Assembly: GCA_027083015.1 (NCBI GenBank)
Contig: JALWQS010000063.1
Coordinates: 1 to 6,585 of the forward strand
Source of the DNA: Candidatus Woesearchaeota archaeon
GTDB taxonomy: Archaea > Nanobdellota > Nanobdellia > Woesearchaeales > UBA11576
Direction of reading: 5' to 3'
Length of the DNA stretch: 6,585 nt
Part shown: one piece after another, positions 5,727 to 6,585 of the stretch
How positions within the stretch are numbered: position 1 is the stretch's first letter
Layout of the letters: each line of letters begins with the position of its first letter
Made by a program: the position numbers and the translations under genes
Notes under the pieces: generated by a model
The model's input: only the letters and a program-made list of their open reading frames with translations
The model's database searches: none
What the model was told of the DNA's origin: nothing

Positions 5727-6585
5727 CTAAGACAACATAAAAGGGAAAGATCCTGTTTTTACCTGTATTGACCAGCTTATCAGCGTGAATGCCAATGCTA
5801 TGACTGCTGTACCTATCAGCACGGGTATAAATGTTTCTCTTTTTCTTAATCGCCTTACCATCATTCCTGATATTAGTATAGCTACTGGTGGCATGGCGTA
5901 GGACGCGAACCTGTCTGATATGGTTATGAATATAGGGATTAACGATAGCAACCATAGTGATGCCATCTTTTCTAATGCGCTTAGTTTATAGGGGAACCTT
6001 TTCTTTCTTATTAGTTCTACTACCATGTAGATCAAGTATGCTAAGATGAATGCTCCCACAATAAGTCCTGTATATTCTATATAACCGATGACATTTCCCG
6101 CTAGGTATTGTTCTTGATAACTTGCGTATTTATCGTGTACGCTCATATAACCCGGCAGGTAAAATAAGGTTATGAGTAACATGGGCAGTCCTAAGATGAA
6201 TGCGTATACATTGTACTCTCTGTTTTTCTTGTATAATAATGAGTAAAGTATGACTGAGCCGAAGAGAAGGAAGCTCCATGCTCCATGATTGTAGATGATT
6301 GCAGTCATTGTTATGACATAAGCGGCTTTCTTGTTGTCCATGAAGAAGTATAGCGCTAAAGGAAACAGTATCATGTCTAATGCTTGAGGCGTTAGTTGTG
6401 CTGTCCTGTCGAACAACGCGACTGATGCTACCATTATGATCGTCGTGAATGCGGCTGCTCTCAGGTTCATCTTCTTATATACGAGAAATGCGGTGACTGC
6501 CAATACTGCTGGATAGGCTAACGCCTGCATGACCTCTACGATAAACAGCGAGGTATAGGGCCCTAATAACATCAGCATCGCCATC
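5727..6585 (-). CDS. Polytopic membrane protein, GT-C/polymerase-like, C-terminal 285+ residues
   Basis: The frame is open to the right edge, so the true start is probably outside; the first visible ATG (6584) sits inside a hydrophobic run. About ten membrane segments can be read in the visible part, roughly at 14-36, 42-58, 66-81, 86-98, 101-119, 126-144, 168-192, 206-223, 228-243 and 252-273 (numbered from that ATG). Short positively charged loops (YKK, YKKNRE, RKKR, RRLRKRE) mark the likely cytoplasmic side. A longer hydrophilic loop (about 146-165, with HDKYASYQEQY) is probably outside. The TPQALD motif (65-70), the NHG motif at 99-101 and SDRFASYAMPP (223-233) recall GT-C glycosyltransferases and O-antigen polymerase-like proteins, which would use a lipid-linked sugar at the membrane. 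That is an analogy of pattern only; the catalytic first loop, if present, lies beyond the window. No specific family is recognised. Confidence 0.75.
   Translation of the reverse strand, partial: MAMLMLLGPYTSLFIVEVMQALAYPAVLAVTAFLVYKKMNLRAAAFTTIIMVASVALFDRTAQLTPQALDMILFPLALYFFMDNKKAAYVITMTAIIYNHGAWSFLLFGSVILYSLLYKKNREYNVYAFILGLPMLLITLFYLPGYMSVHDKYASYQEQYLAGNVIGYIEYTGLIVGAFILAYLIYMVVELIRKKRFPYKLSALEKMASLWLLSLIPIFITISDRFASYAMPPVAILISGMMVRRLRKRETFIPVLIGTAVIALAFTLISWSIQVKTGSFPFMLS

Overview
The window looks like a piece of an archaeal chromosome. It carries two archaeal/eukaryotic information-processing genes that bacteria lack: the large subunit of replication factor C and the rRNA 2'-O-methyltransferase fibrillarin. 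It also encodes a ValRS whose sequence looks archaeal to me. Compact spacing, moderate AT richness, a bacterial-looking CysRS and an orphan multi-pass membrane protein would fit a small-genome DPANN-type archaeon (Woesearchaeota/Pacearchaeota-like). That placement is an inference from style, not from a search.

Layout. Bases 1-654 (minus) hold the N-terminal half of rfcL, which runs off the left edge. Bases 661-950 are a divergent intergenic region of about 290 bp and the most interesting non-coding part. It contains two nearly identical palindromes whose centres are exactly 42 bp apart, a third inverted repeat abutting a TATA-like box, and a possible folded leader before valS. Bases 951-3443 (plus) are valS. 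It converges on cysS (4878-3463, minus) with only 19 bp between the stops. A purine-rich 100-bp gap with an 18-bp tandem duplication separates cysS from flpA (5656-4979, minus). A further 70-bp gap separates flpA from a polytopic membrane protein gene (minus) that enters from the right edge.

Function. Four of the five genes are housekeeping: clamp loading for replication, charging of tRNA-Val and tRNA-Cys, and box C/D-guided RNA methylation. The fifth resembles GT-C/polymerase-type membrane glycosyltransferases only loosely. No mobile element, CRISPR array, tRNA or rRNA was seen.

Synonymous third positions flip with strand: the minus-strand genes prefer A-ending codons and valS prefers T-ending codons, so one DNA strand is T-biased throughout. 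The best candidate for something undescribed is the paired-palindrome regulatory region between rfcL and valS.
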